From: Cyanophora paradoxa
Lineage: Eukaryota > Glaucocystophyceae > Cyanophorales > Cyanophoraceae
Assembly: GCA_004431415.1 (NCBI GenBank)
Contig: QPMI01000420.1
Span: forward strand, 62,001-126,000
Reading direction: 5' to 3'
Length of the DNA stretch: 64,000 nt
The notes under the pieces were generated by a model. That model saw only the letters and a program-made list of their open reading frames with translations, did no database searches and was not told the origin of the DNA. The translations under genes were made by a program, and so were the position numbers. Shown here piece after piece: positions 51,153 to 61,535 of this stretch (the stretch's first letter is position 1; every line of letters starts with the position of its first letter).

Positions 51153-52250
51153 GATCGTGTCGAACGGGTCGGCGGCCTCGCACAAGCCGGCCTGATAGAC
51201 AGCCTCGAGGCCGGCGGCAATGGCAAGCTTGCAAGCTTCATCGTACACCTCGCCGATGTGTTGGTCGATGCCGTACTCCGCCAAGATATTCGGATCGTCA
51301 ACCGTGGACATCACCTGGCCGAATTCGAAGATTTTGGTTTAAATTTGCATGTCACGTTACTCTTGAAATTTTGATTTGTATGCAATTCTCTAAATCTATG
51401 GAACGCACCTGCATGACTTCGCTTGGCTTGGTGACCTCCTTTGTGACGGGGGCCTTGGTCACGGGGTCCTTGACGGTCTTCACGACGTGCTGGTCGAGGA
51501 CCACGCGCTTCTGGGCGTCGCTGAGGCGGTGCACGAAGTTCTCGCCCTTCATGAGGTGGTCTATGCTCGCGGGGTCCGCAAACCGGCGGCGCCACGCTGT
51601 CTCGGGGCTTCCAAGGCTGTCCGGGCTGTCCTCGCTGACCGGCTGCGTGGGAAGGCCGACTGCAACGCTTGTGATGACCACATTCGCCTCTATGAGTTCA
51701 AGTGCACCGAATCGAAGTTAGCGTGGTGCGCAAAATTTTAGGCAGCGCGAACAAGCGTTTTTCGCACTTGGTTCGTCACTCGGCTTCGAAAAGGTGGCGA
51801 AGCCCACCGATGGCGCCGAGAGAGCATAATTCGCGGTACCGGTGGTCTTGAAGGCCCTCAGCAGGAATACGGGCCTGGGCAAACGAGCGCATTCATTGCG
51901 ATCAGTACATAGTATACTCACGCATGTATACGCTGAACAGCGCACTTGCGATCGAACTGCTTGACCGTCGACGTCGCGAACTTCACAGCGACTGCGCGAG
52001 CGCAGGCGATGGTAAGCTTAAGTGTTGGTCATGATGATTATTTGTACATGGTTCACGGCCGCGGCCGCGGGCACGTGCACGCGCTTGTGCACGAAAAGAT
52101 TGCAGCATCTTTCTCTCACCAAGATGCGTCATCGTACGAATCGCTGCCCTTGCGCATGCGCCAGCCGCGAGACGGCTGCATTTGCTCGAGAAGGCGACGC
52201 GTTCGAGCTCCATGGCATGCGCACTGGACTTGGAAAATTCGTTGATGTTC
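51147..52250 (-). pseudogene. 5' exons of the beta-ketoacyl synthase-like gene, separated from the rest by the element
   Basis: The exon abutting the element reads MSTVDDPNILAEYGIDQHIG and DEACKLAIAAGLEAVYQAGL, ending DPFDTIKD exactly at the junction. The next exon upstream (about 51,400-51,694) reads ANVVITSVAVGLPTQPVSED and later LMKGENFVHRLSDAQKRVVL, with a 3' splice site CATAG. Further upstream, FLLRAFKTTGTANYALSAPS (about 51,770-51,870) and AVKFATSTVKQFDRKCAVQR (about 51,925-51,995, donor GTGAGT) look like exons of an organelle-targeting or N-terminal region, and the first Met may lie near 52,214. The frame continues without a break into the 3' exons left of the element once the insertion and one target-site copy are ignored. 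Confidence 0.65.
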
Positions 52251-53214
52251 AACTATAGCTATAGCTATAGCTAGATCTAGAGCTAGATCGATCTGTCATG
52301 ATCAGCGCGCGAGGCAGCACAGTGCCGCCGCATATATACATATATATACGTATATACCGGTACGGTATACCGCCGCCGGGCCGCGGCGCCGGCCGCGGCC
52401 GGGCGCATGCTAACTTACTAGTCAATTGCAAGTTGCCAAGTTCAAACGGTTGCGCGGCCGGGCCTATATATATATATACGAGGCGCGCGAAAGTAGCGCT
52501 AGCGCTAGCGCATATATATATATATATGCACGTACAGCTAGTGCCGCTGCATATACGTTCGCTACGCGTACGTATCGATCACGGGACGTGTTAATTCACC
52601 AAAAAAATACGTATACATGTATACGTACATACGTATACGTATACGGGAGGTACCCCCCCCCTAAATCGCTGTGGCCCGGCGAGCTCGAGCTCGAGCCCCC
52701 CGAAGGTAGTGGTAATACTGTGGTATACGTAAACTGTACGTAGGCGTAGTTAAATATTAATTGCCGTGAAGTTAATTTGCCGAATTCGCCCCATGCAAAC
52801 CGGATCCGGAATTGAATTGCCGTGGCGATAAAATGCCGGCGCCGAATCGATATCCAGATCGATATCGATATATATCTATGGCGGGCGAAGGGAAATACCT
52901 ACCCCCCATGCACGCAATTGCCGTGATGATAATTTAAATTGCCGAATTCAGCATCTCGGCGCAAATTCCGGCATCTCGGCGCAAATTCTTGGCGCAAATT
53001 CCGGCAAACCACGTCCGTCGATCAGTTAACATGTACAGTACTAGTATAAACGATATCGATAGTACTGTAAACGTAGGATCCCCGGAATCTTCGACAGCGT
53101 CTTTATTTCGTCTATATTCGTCAGCCCTGCACTTTGACGAATATTTGATACTCTTGAACTGAAATTTTTATGGAGAGGGGTACTAACGGCTGACCCTTCT
53201 ATGGCGGAGTCGCG

Positions 53215-54168
53215 GCACAGCTCGCGAAAAAAAAGGGGTCCTCACATGCAAAGCTAGAGAAATCACAAAATCGTTAGTATCTCGAGACCAACGTTAGTTC
53301 ATGAGCTGAGCTTTGGTAAGATGGTGCACAGCATCATTACGCAACTTTCCTAGGAAGAATTTTTGGATTTGTAGGAGCCAATTTTGCGCAATCCTCGATT
53401 TTCCCTCGCTTCTCCCCCCCCCCTGCCATACAAACCGAGTTGTAGGGACCGACTTTTTTTCGCGAGCTGTGGGGGCTGCAGCTGACGAAAATTTGATGCC
53501 GTCGAACCATATTTTCGTCACTATTTTCGTCACCACATTTCTACGTTTACAGTACGGAACTTGCCAAGTTGCGCATGCATGCGTGCGGTCCAAGACCGTC
53601 CAACGTTTTTTTTTACGTTGACGGTCTTAAGCTTGGACCGCAACGTTTAATTACTTGGTCCGCCGGGCCGCAACGTTTAACTTGGTCGAGAGTCGGTGAC
53701 GGGCGACGTCTTAAATTGGACCGCAAGTTAATTCGAGTTCCGTACTACCGTAAATATAAAACACTTAAGTAATGCGCGGGCACTTATAAGTAATATATAT
53801 TTAATGCGGTCCCGAAATAATGCGTTTTCCGCGCGCGCTGCATGCATGCGCATGGCAAAACGCATTAATTTGGCCGGCCGGGCCGCGGGGCGCATGCATT
53901 ATATAATTAATATCGAATTCGAAGCGCTAAGCCGGCTCTAAGAAAACGCGTACGTATACGGCGGTACTCTAGTATACGTACGCGTATGGCTTCACATGTA
54001 CACAGCTCGCGAAAAAAGGGGTCACAGAGAAATCACAAAATCCTTAATTAAGATCTCCTCACCAATAATAAAACTCGAGCCGAGATTTGGACAGATGGTG
54101 CACAGCATCATTACATGCACAGCTGCAGCTGCAGCATCATAACACAACGTTAACTTTCCTAAGAAGGC
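53215..54168 (+). repeat. Pair of diverged direct repeats of about 150 bp
   Basis: Both copies (53,215-53,360; 54,002-54,168) share CACAGCTCGCGAAAAAA, GAGAAATCACAAAATC and AGATGGTGCACAGCATCATT in the same order, with indels between. They may be remnants of a mobile repeat upstream of fabI. Confidence 0.65.
53586..53640. repeat. Inverted repeat around an oligo-T loop
   Basis: CGGTCCAAG-ACCGTCCAACG pairs with CGTTGACGGTCTTAAGCTTG and GACCG, separated by a T-rich loop; one arm carries a 5-base insertion. Further CGCAACGTTTAA half-sites follow to 53,685. Confidence 0.65.
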
Positions 54169-54230
54169 TAGCTATAGCTATAGCGCTCTCGCGGCGGGCT
54201 CTGCAACTATCTCAGTATATACGTGTGGCC

Positions 54231-55979
54231 ATGGCTTTCCGGTGCGCATGGCTTTCCGGTGCGCTCGCGCAAAAGGGCATGATGTACATGCCGCAGTGCG
54301 GCAAGCGGATGCATATGGACGCGACTCCGGAGCTCGGGCGCCTTGCAGTTTCGTCAACTGCGCATGCGTATGCGATCGGAAACGCCGGAGCCAATTCCAG
54401 GAGGCGTAGGCCTCGATTTCAGGCCGTCTGCGCATACGATGCGGCACGCGCGTCTTTACAGCACATCTAGATCTGCGCCCCTGGCGGCCTCGGCCATGAA
54501 GCTTAAGGAGGCTCAGTCTGGAGACGCCGCTGGTGTCTGGAGTGCGTAAGCATATGCACGCGCATGCTGCTCATTTACTGCTTTAAGCAATTTTTGCAAG
54601 TTGGGACTGAGCGTCAGCGCGCGGCGCAGCTGCACCTACGTCGGCGCCAGTGCCGCGCGTGGAGCTCAGCATGAAGGGGAAACGCGCCCTCGTGTGCGGA
54701 ATAGCTGACGACCGCTCCATCGCGCTCGCCATTGCGCGACACCTCGCCGCCGCTGGCGCCGACCTCGCCGTCACCTACAAACCGGACTCCAAAGGCAAGC
54801 ACCAGCAAATTTTAAAAATTTGATTACATGGCGAATGCTCAACTGTCACGATTGCTGGGGGTCATGGGGCCAGGGCGCTTCAAGGTGAAGGTGGAAGAGG
54901 CGTGCGCTCGGGCCGGGGTGGAGCCGGAGCTGCTGCTGCCCCTCGACGTCGCCGACGACGCCTCCATCGCCGCCCTCTTCGCAGAGGCGCGTCGCACTGC
55001 GCGCGGCAGCCGGGCCGAATGTCGAATGCAAGCCGCGGCTCGTAATTAATCATCGGCGTCTCGCTGCGGCTCGCATGCGCAGCTGGAGGGGCGCTGGGGC
55101 ACGCTGCACACTCTGGCGCACTCGATCGCGTTCGCGCCCTCCGAAGACCTCGCCGCCGACTTCATCAACGTCTCCCCGAAGGCGCGATCGCGACGCCTCG
55201 GAAATCTTATACGTATACTCCTTGCGTCGATATAAATCCATTCGAATTCCTGACGTCGGCGTGCGCGTGCGCAGGGATGGGAGGTGGCGATGCACGTGTC
55301 GGCCGAGAGCCTGCAGCTCCTCTGCAACCGCGCCCTGCCCCTCTTCAAGGCTGCTGGCGGCGGTGCGGTCGGCTGGCCCCATGCCAGTGGCCCTCGAGCC
55401 CTCCTGCGCCCGCTTATTAAATTGCGATTGTTGATGAGTGGTTACCGCGCAGGGAGCGTGGTGACGATCTCGTACCTCGGTGCGGAGCGCGTCGTTCCCG
55501 GCTACAATCTGATGGGCGTGGCCAAGGCGGCGCTCGAGGCCTCCGTTCGGTACCTCGCCTACGACATGGGGCCATCCAACGTGCGCGTCAACGCTATCTC
55601 CTGCGGGCCCATCAACACCCTCGCCGCCTCCGCTGTTCCAGGCGCGGCTTGCAATTGCAATCACAATTGACGCATGACCAAAGCGATCGCTTCTCGCCTG
55701 CTGATCATGATGAACATCTTCTCATCCCTCGCAGCAATCAAGACTGGCCTACACGACATCTACGTGCAGCGCTCGCCCCTGCACCGCTGCGTAACGCAGG
55801 TGCGCTCTAGATCTGATTTCAATTGCGTTTGGATCAGGAAACAGCCATTCGGCATCACAATGACGGCGGGGCCGCAGGAGGACGTAGGGGGCGTGGCCCT
55901 CTTCCTCGCCCACGAGCTCGGGAGCGGCATCACGGGGCAGACCCTCCACGTCGACGCCGGCTTCAGCATCATGATCTAA
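54231..55979 (+). CDS. fabI: Enoyl-ACP reductase (FabI type), probably plastid-targeted, seven or more exons
   Basis: Catalyses the last reduction of each round of type II fatty-acid synthesis. A leader region (54,231-54,620, exon joins unclear) precedes the NAD-binding start [20 protein letters not shown] at 54,671. Joined exons give [60 protein letters not shown] and [20 protein letters not shown], with the [12 protein letters not shown] block carrying the catalytic Tyr and Lys, then [40 protein letters not shown] and [17 protein letters not shown]. Introns: 54,795-54,873, 54,987-55,082, 55,182-55,274, 55,363-55,452, 55,642-55,734 and 55,800-55,844. Four start with GC and the others with GTGCG. 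It is transcribed away from the neighbouring KAS-like gene. Confidence 0.88.
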
Positions 55980-57269
55980 TCCGATGATCCGACGCGGGCT
56001 TGACTGTACATGTGTATTATTTATACATACATATAATCAATCGCGATCAGTTACAGCCTCCCGAGGCCCGGCGGCCTGGCTTTAATTTGGCCCTAACTTA
56101 CATGCGTAGTAGTACAATCAGCAGTAGAGTTACATCAGCCAGCTGCGGTTTCAAGTCCAGTCACCAGCTCCAGTCACAACCCATGATTACATGCATGTAC
56201 ATATATGCATGGAATTTAAAGGTTCTAGGGGCAAACTAGCACGCTGGCGGCCTGTGCTCGCGATCGGGCTCTGATATATATCGATAATGACTGGGTCGGC
56301 CGCCGGATCCAGAATGAAATTAAACGGGGTAGGAAAATTTAAAGCGAGGCCTTGGGGCGCGCGCGGGCCCGGCCCGCGGCGTCGGGTACTGCAAGACAGC
56401 GGGTGATCTTCAAGAAATTTAAAGCGAATGGATCCGGCCCGCGGGGTGACACCGTTGTTAACGTTGAAGTCGGATCAGTCGGTACATTATGCCTCGTACA
56501 TTTCAGGCGGTAGGGTTAGGGTGAGGTTGATCCTTCAAAGGCTTGCAATTCGATTCTTGGGGGTCGCCGAATGTGCAAGAGTCCTTCGGGGGGGGGGGGG
56601 GGGGGGGGGGAGGTTGCACGTGCGCTCAGTGTTTATCACACGGCAATGCAGCACAGGCCAAGCGAACGCACAAGGTGCCCTACGGAGACTCATGACCAGC
56701 GACTTCGTAAAACCGACTTTGAAAAGGCTGCTGCGGCCGGACGGCCGGGCTCGCGTCCCGGCAATCCCGACTCGACTCGGCCGGCTCGGACGCAGATGTA
56801 CAGGCCCTACGGCTAGCTATAGCAGACTACACTGTGACTGGCAGCTGTAGCTAGCGTCTGTATAAAATAGAGATAGATAGATAGAAATACGCAGGCAAAA
56901 GGGCCCTACAAGGGACCTCTGGAGGCGTTTCCCAAATACTCGCACGAGGACTCAGTAGTGACTCTACAGAGCAAAACACACAAGTCCCAGGGGACGAGGG
57001 CCCGCGGGCGCGGCGTCCCCTGGCGCGGGTATAAATATCTTCTCCTTCTTCTGCGACATCCTTATTGAATCTACGATTGTGAAACGGAAACGAGTGAACG
57101 AACGCCGTCCAAAGTATATACAACACTCCGCCCCTCAAAGAACCGCACACTATGCTTCGAAAATCGGACTGGGAGGAATTGAAAAGCGGCGGAAGGATCC
57201 AAAATTGGACGCGCGGGGGAGGAGGAAGGGGGCGCCCGCCCTGCGCCGCGGGCGGGGTACGGCCCCCGT
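55980..57269. other. Intergenic, no gene seen
   Basis: AT-rich to 56,400, then mixed. Contains a poly-G run of more than 20 bases near 56,588 and a short GATAGATAGATAG microsatellite at 56,872. A GC-rich minus-strand frame from 57,000 on may belong to the 3' end of the next gene. Confidence 0.4.
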
Positions 57270-60200
57270 CACGCCGAAGCGACCGCGCCCTGGCCGATCG
57301 CGACCGCGCCCGGCGGGCCCTGCTCCATACCCGTCTCCTCGAGGCTGCGGGGGTACCGGGTGAGCGTTGGCAGAAGGGGGGGTACACGAAAGCGGGGGTC
57401 ACCGGCGAGCCCGCTTGGCGGGCGGGCTGTCCGGGCTCGGGGCCCGCATGTGGGGGGAGGACGAGCGGGAGCGCGGGGGGTACGAGTGGCCGTCGTTGGT
57501 CGAGGGGGGCGACGCCGAGTCGGCGCGGCTCGTGTTGCCGGAGAGGGGTACCTCGCCGTCCGCCCCGCGCGTCTTCTGCGCGGGGGGTACCGCTCGGCTC
57601 CTTCGTTCTCCTCGAGGCAAAGGAGGGGGGGGGGAAGGGGGGGTACCTCGGAGCCCGGGACGGCGGCGGGCGGGCTCGGGTTGCCCGAAACAGCGTCGGC
57701 GACCTCCCCGTCGGCCTCGCGCCGGAGCCGCTCGGCCGTCTCGATGGGGGCGAACCCGGGCTCCTGGGGGTACACGGTTAAAAGGGCGCCAAGCAGCCAA
57801 GCGGAGCCGCGCTCGCCTGCTTGACGGCGCCCGGGGCCGGCAGGCCGCGCCGGGCGGCGAAGCGGCCGAGGAGGCCCTTAAGGTGCTCCAGGCGCGACTC
57901 CCACTCCTGCACCCAGCTCTCCGCCTCCCGCGCCTGCCGCTCCGCCTCCGCCGCCGCCACCTGCGCCTGCGCACGCACGCCCCCGGGCTCGAATTCGGGC
58001 GAGTCCGAAGGTTCGAATGCTCGAAATCGGACCTCGAGGGTCGAGAGCGCGGCGGAGAACTCGGCGGCGAACGCGTCCGCCTCGTCGGTTACGACCGCGA
58101 GCTGCGCGCCGGGCGAGGGATCGAATCCCAGCCGGGATCAAATTCCGGCAGTGGATCAAATTCGACTTCGTTCGCACCTGGCGCTCCCAGGCGACGAGGC
58201 GGCTGGACTCGCGCTGGAGCCGCTGGCGCGCCTCCGCCACGAGCGCCCGCTGGCGCCGCACCCGCTCGTCGATCGGCACTGCGCCCGCCCGCCCCAGATC
58301 AAATCGCGGATCAAATCTCGGATCGAATCGCTGGACTGGAGTGGCGCACGGTCGTCGCGGTCGCGCTCGGGCACGAAGGCGTCTGCCGCGCGCCCCGCTG
58401 CGTCAGAGAGAAAGGCTGGCGGGCGGGCGCGGGGCGCGGGGCGCGGGGCGCGGGGCGCGGGGCGGGGGGCACCGGGGAGCGGCGGCGAGGGCGCGTTCGA
58501 GGATGAGTGGCCGTCCTTGAGCGCGAACAGGTTCCCCCCCGCCCGCTGCTCGGCGATCAACGAACCGAGATCCGAGATCAAGAGCGGAAGGAGCGACGGA
58601 CGCGGAAGCGGCCGTTGTGGATGGTGAGGGTGTTGGAGACGGTGTACTTCAGGTCGTGCTTGTAGCGCGAGCCGTCGGGCTTCCGGATGCGCGCCCACAC
58701 CTGCCCGCCCTCTGAGAGACGGGCGCTAGACCGAGCGAGCGAGCGCGGACCTTCTCGACGGCGCGGCATATCTCCTCGAGGGACGCGCCCTCGGGCCTGC
58801 CCACCATGCACTCCGCGATGACGTCTGGCAGGAGGGAGGGGAGGCGGGGGCGGCTCAGGGGGAGGGGCGGGGAAGGAAGGCGGGGCGGGGCGCGCTCCTC
58901 GGGCGGGCGCACCGGGGAGGAGCAGGAAGTGGCCGGCGGGGGGCGCCGGGTCCTCCGAGGGGCTCACGGCCTCCCGGGGCCGGCCCGAGGGCGCCGCCGG
59001 GCGCGCCCGCGCTGCGCCGGGGGGAGCACGCCGCGTCGGGGCAGGGCAGGGCAGGGCGGCTGGGGCGCGGGAGGGGTTCGAACCGGCTTCCTCGGCGATG
59101 CCCGTGCAGGCCTCGACGTGCCTGGCGGCGGCGCGCGTCACTCACTCAGGCGAACCGCTGGGCGCTGGGCGCTGGGCGCTGGGCGCCCAACAACAACGGC
59201 GGAGCAGCGGAGACGGACCTGCGATAGTTCGCGCCGTTGGTGTGCACCATCTTGTGGCAGAGGGGGCACGCCGCGAGGGGCGGCTTCGGCGGCGGCCCGC
59301 CCTGTACGCCCGCCCCGCGTCAGGCGCGGGCGGGCCGGGGAGGGGCGGGGCGGGGCGGGAAGAGCGGACGGACCTTGTGCGGGGAGGGCTCGCCGCCGGC
59401 GTTGCGCTGGCACGCGTCGACGTGGCGCGTGTAGTTCGCGCCGTTCGTGTGCACCTGCGGCGGCGCCCGTCAAAGAGAGCGGCGCTCCGAGGCGCTGGCG
59501 GGGCCGGCGCCGCGCACGAGCTTGAAGCAGTGGGGGCACTGCTGCGTCGGGACGGCGCGCTTCGGCCCCGCCCTCTCGTCCCCGTCGCCGACGCTCAGCT
59601 CGTCGTCCAGGGACGTGTACCGAGCCCGCCCCTGCGGATCAAATCTCAGCCTGGCAGCCTCGGCGGATCGAATTCGAATCCTCGGGCCGCGGACCCGCTC
59701 CCGGTCGACGCTGGCGTCGTCGTCGAACGCGAAATCGGAGCGGCGCGCCCGCGACTCGCGATCGTCGTCGTCGTCTGACCGAAGGCGGGCGCGAGGTCAG
59801 CGGGTCCGGGGCGGCCGCAGCGCCCGGCGCGCGCGCGAATCCCGAGCGGATCGAATCTCCCCTAGAAAGCGGGAGAATGTTGGGCCTGGGCGGCCGCGCG
59901 CGGGCCGCGGAACCCGGATCGAATCTCGCGCGCCGGTCTTCTCCCGGCAGCCGTGCGCGGCCCGCGGCGGCGGCGGCGGAGGCGGCCAAGATGCGCACCG
60001 GCAAGAGCGGAGGCGTCAGGACCGTTGTCGTCGTCGTCGGCGTGGAGCGTCTCGATCTCGTCGCCGTCCGCGTCGGCCGACTCGTCCTCGCGCCGCTCGC
60101 GCCGCGCGCGCGGCCGCGGCGGCGCATCCACCACAAACTCGTCCAGCGGGCGCGGCTCGCGGTGCGCGCGCGGCCGCGCGGCGGCGCGGGCGAAGCCGTC

Positions 60201-60545
60201 ATCGCCCGAGTCGTACGAGAAGTCGTCCGGGCCGTAGTCGCCGCCCGGGCGCGAGCCGCGCTTCCCGGGCGAATAGAGGCCGGGAACGTCCGAGCCGCGG
60301 CGGCTGTTCGGCGGCGCCCGGCACGCGCCGGAGTTGCGGTGATCCCGCACTTCCTGCCGCGTCCGGAAGCCCGTTTGATACTCCCGGGGGCACTTGTGGC
60401 AGAACCAGAGCCTCCCATCGGGAGTCTCCTCGCAAAAAGGCTGCGAGGCTGTTTCAGCGGCGCGGCGCGGGGGCAGAATCCAGGGGAGGCCGGCGGTCGG
60501 CGGCGACTCGGCGCGGGGGCGGCCGGGGGCGTTCTGGCGATTCAA
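57270..60545 (-). CDS. Zinc-finger and coiled-coil protein (multi-exon)
   Basis: Read from about 60,545 leftward. The first clear exon has PDGRLWFCHKCPREYQTGFR followed by DHRNSGAC, a Cys/His finger, then a long acidic/basic disordered tract. Two or more repeats of another finger follow: QCPHCFKLV (59,530), VHTNGANYTRHVDACQ (59,450-59,400), and ACPLCHKMVHTNGANYRR with HVEACTGIAEEAGS (59,270-59,090), giving a CxxC...NYxxH...C pattern. Later exons encode IAECMVGRPEGASLEEICRA, RIRKPDGSRYKHDLKYTVSN and coiled coils (RVRRQRALVAEARQRLQRES; ESWVQEWESRLEHLKGLLGR), ending in an acidic EPGFAPIETAERLRREADGE region. Probably a nuclear DNA- or chromatin-associated protein (inference). The start and 3' end are not fixed. 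Confidence 0.5.
58428..58472. repeat. GCGGGGC heptamer microsatellite
   Basis: About six head-to-tail GCGGGGC units in a probable intron of the zinc-finger gene. Confidence 0.75.
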
Positions 60546-61535
60546 TTGCCGTCCTAGAGCCCTCTAGAACTACGGCCGCTGGACGGCGCGGGCGGCGCGG
60601 GTGTTTTGACCGACGGCCAAGGTACAGGGGAGCCGGAGGCCGTCAAATCCCGGAGGCCGCGGGGAGGGCCCCACGAACCTGCCCTGCGTCTGTCATTTCG
60701 CTTTGGCGTCGAGTCTGCGCGTGGGACGCGCGCCCCGGCTGGTCAGCGTGGCCGGCGCGAAGGGCTGTTTTGCGCGGCGGCCGATCGGTTTCGTATACGT
60801 GGGCTGGCGGCGTTTGAAAAGGCTATGCGACAAGGACGCACGATTCCCTCGCGGCGGACGCTGAGAAATTCGAGGACGCTGAACTGTGCCGCGTACCCCC
60901 CCAGATGCATGGGAAGGTCATCCGCGCCGCAGCACCGCGTCCGGTGCGCGCGAAAGAGCGTCCCCGAAGTGCTTGCAGTGTTTTGATAGTCGGCTGCGGT
61001 CCCACGCCGCGGCGACCGAAGTGTTCGCCTGGGTGCGCCGTGCCACGCGTACGACCGACGGCGCGCGCCCATGTCGTTGGTGCAGAGCTGCTTCGTTTAG
61101 GCCGAACCCGGTCAGTTTCGCTATCCGCGCTGTCCACCAGCGGTCGGCGCCGTCGGCGCGGTGTTCGCGCTCAATTGCGCATGCATGCAGTACTAGTTCC
61201 AAGCTAATTCGAATCCGAATTTATTCGCGCTCCATGCACGAGTACTGCGCGCAGCACCCAGCGCAAGCTGCAAGCCGCAACAGATTCCAAGTTCGTGCTC
61301 CGCGTTCCTCGCCCTCCCTCCTTAGCCGGCGGCGCGCCTCCAAGACGCGAGCGCGTGCAGTGAGGCCGAGGCTAGGCGCAGGGCGACGGTACACTGAGAA
61401 ACAAGGGGAGGGATCGTCTGAACTACAGACATACTCTGCGAATCCAAGAACTGCGCTGCATAAGGAAATATGTGTGGGCCCTTGGGGCCGCCTACGAGGG
61501 GTACTCCGCCGGGCGGGGGGCGGGGGGCAGGGGCA
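60546..61535. other. Intergenic, no gene seen
   Basis: Mixed composition between the starts and ends of two minus-strand genes. It probably includes the promoter and 5' exons of the zinc-finger gene (60,545 upward) and the 3' UTR of the gene to the right. The long plus-strand frames here are composition effects. Confidence 0.4.

Larger units (their letters stand above)
52251..54230. other. AT-rich palindromic intergenic tract, no gene
   Basis: About 2 kb dominated by palindromic words (TATAGCTATAGCTATAGC at 52,254; CGTATACGTATACG near 52,630; GATATCGATATATATC near 52,858), a GCCG-AATT pattern near 52,740-53,010, an inverted repeat at 53,586-53,640 and a dispersed repeat pair (53,215-53,360 and 54,002-54,168). 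I see no coding exon. Confidence 0.5.

Noticed and set aside
56505-56530. Telomere-like GGTAGGGTTAGGGTGAGG
   Set aside because: Only one or two degenerate units; not an array.
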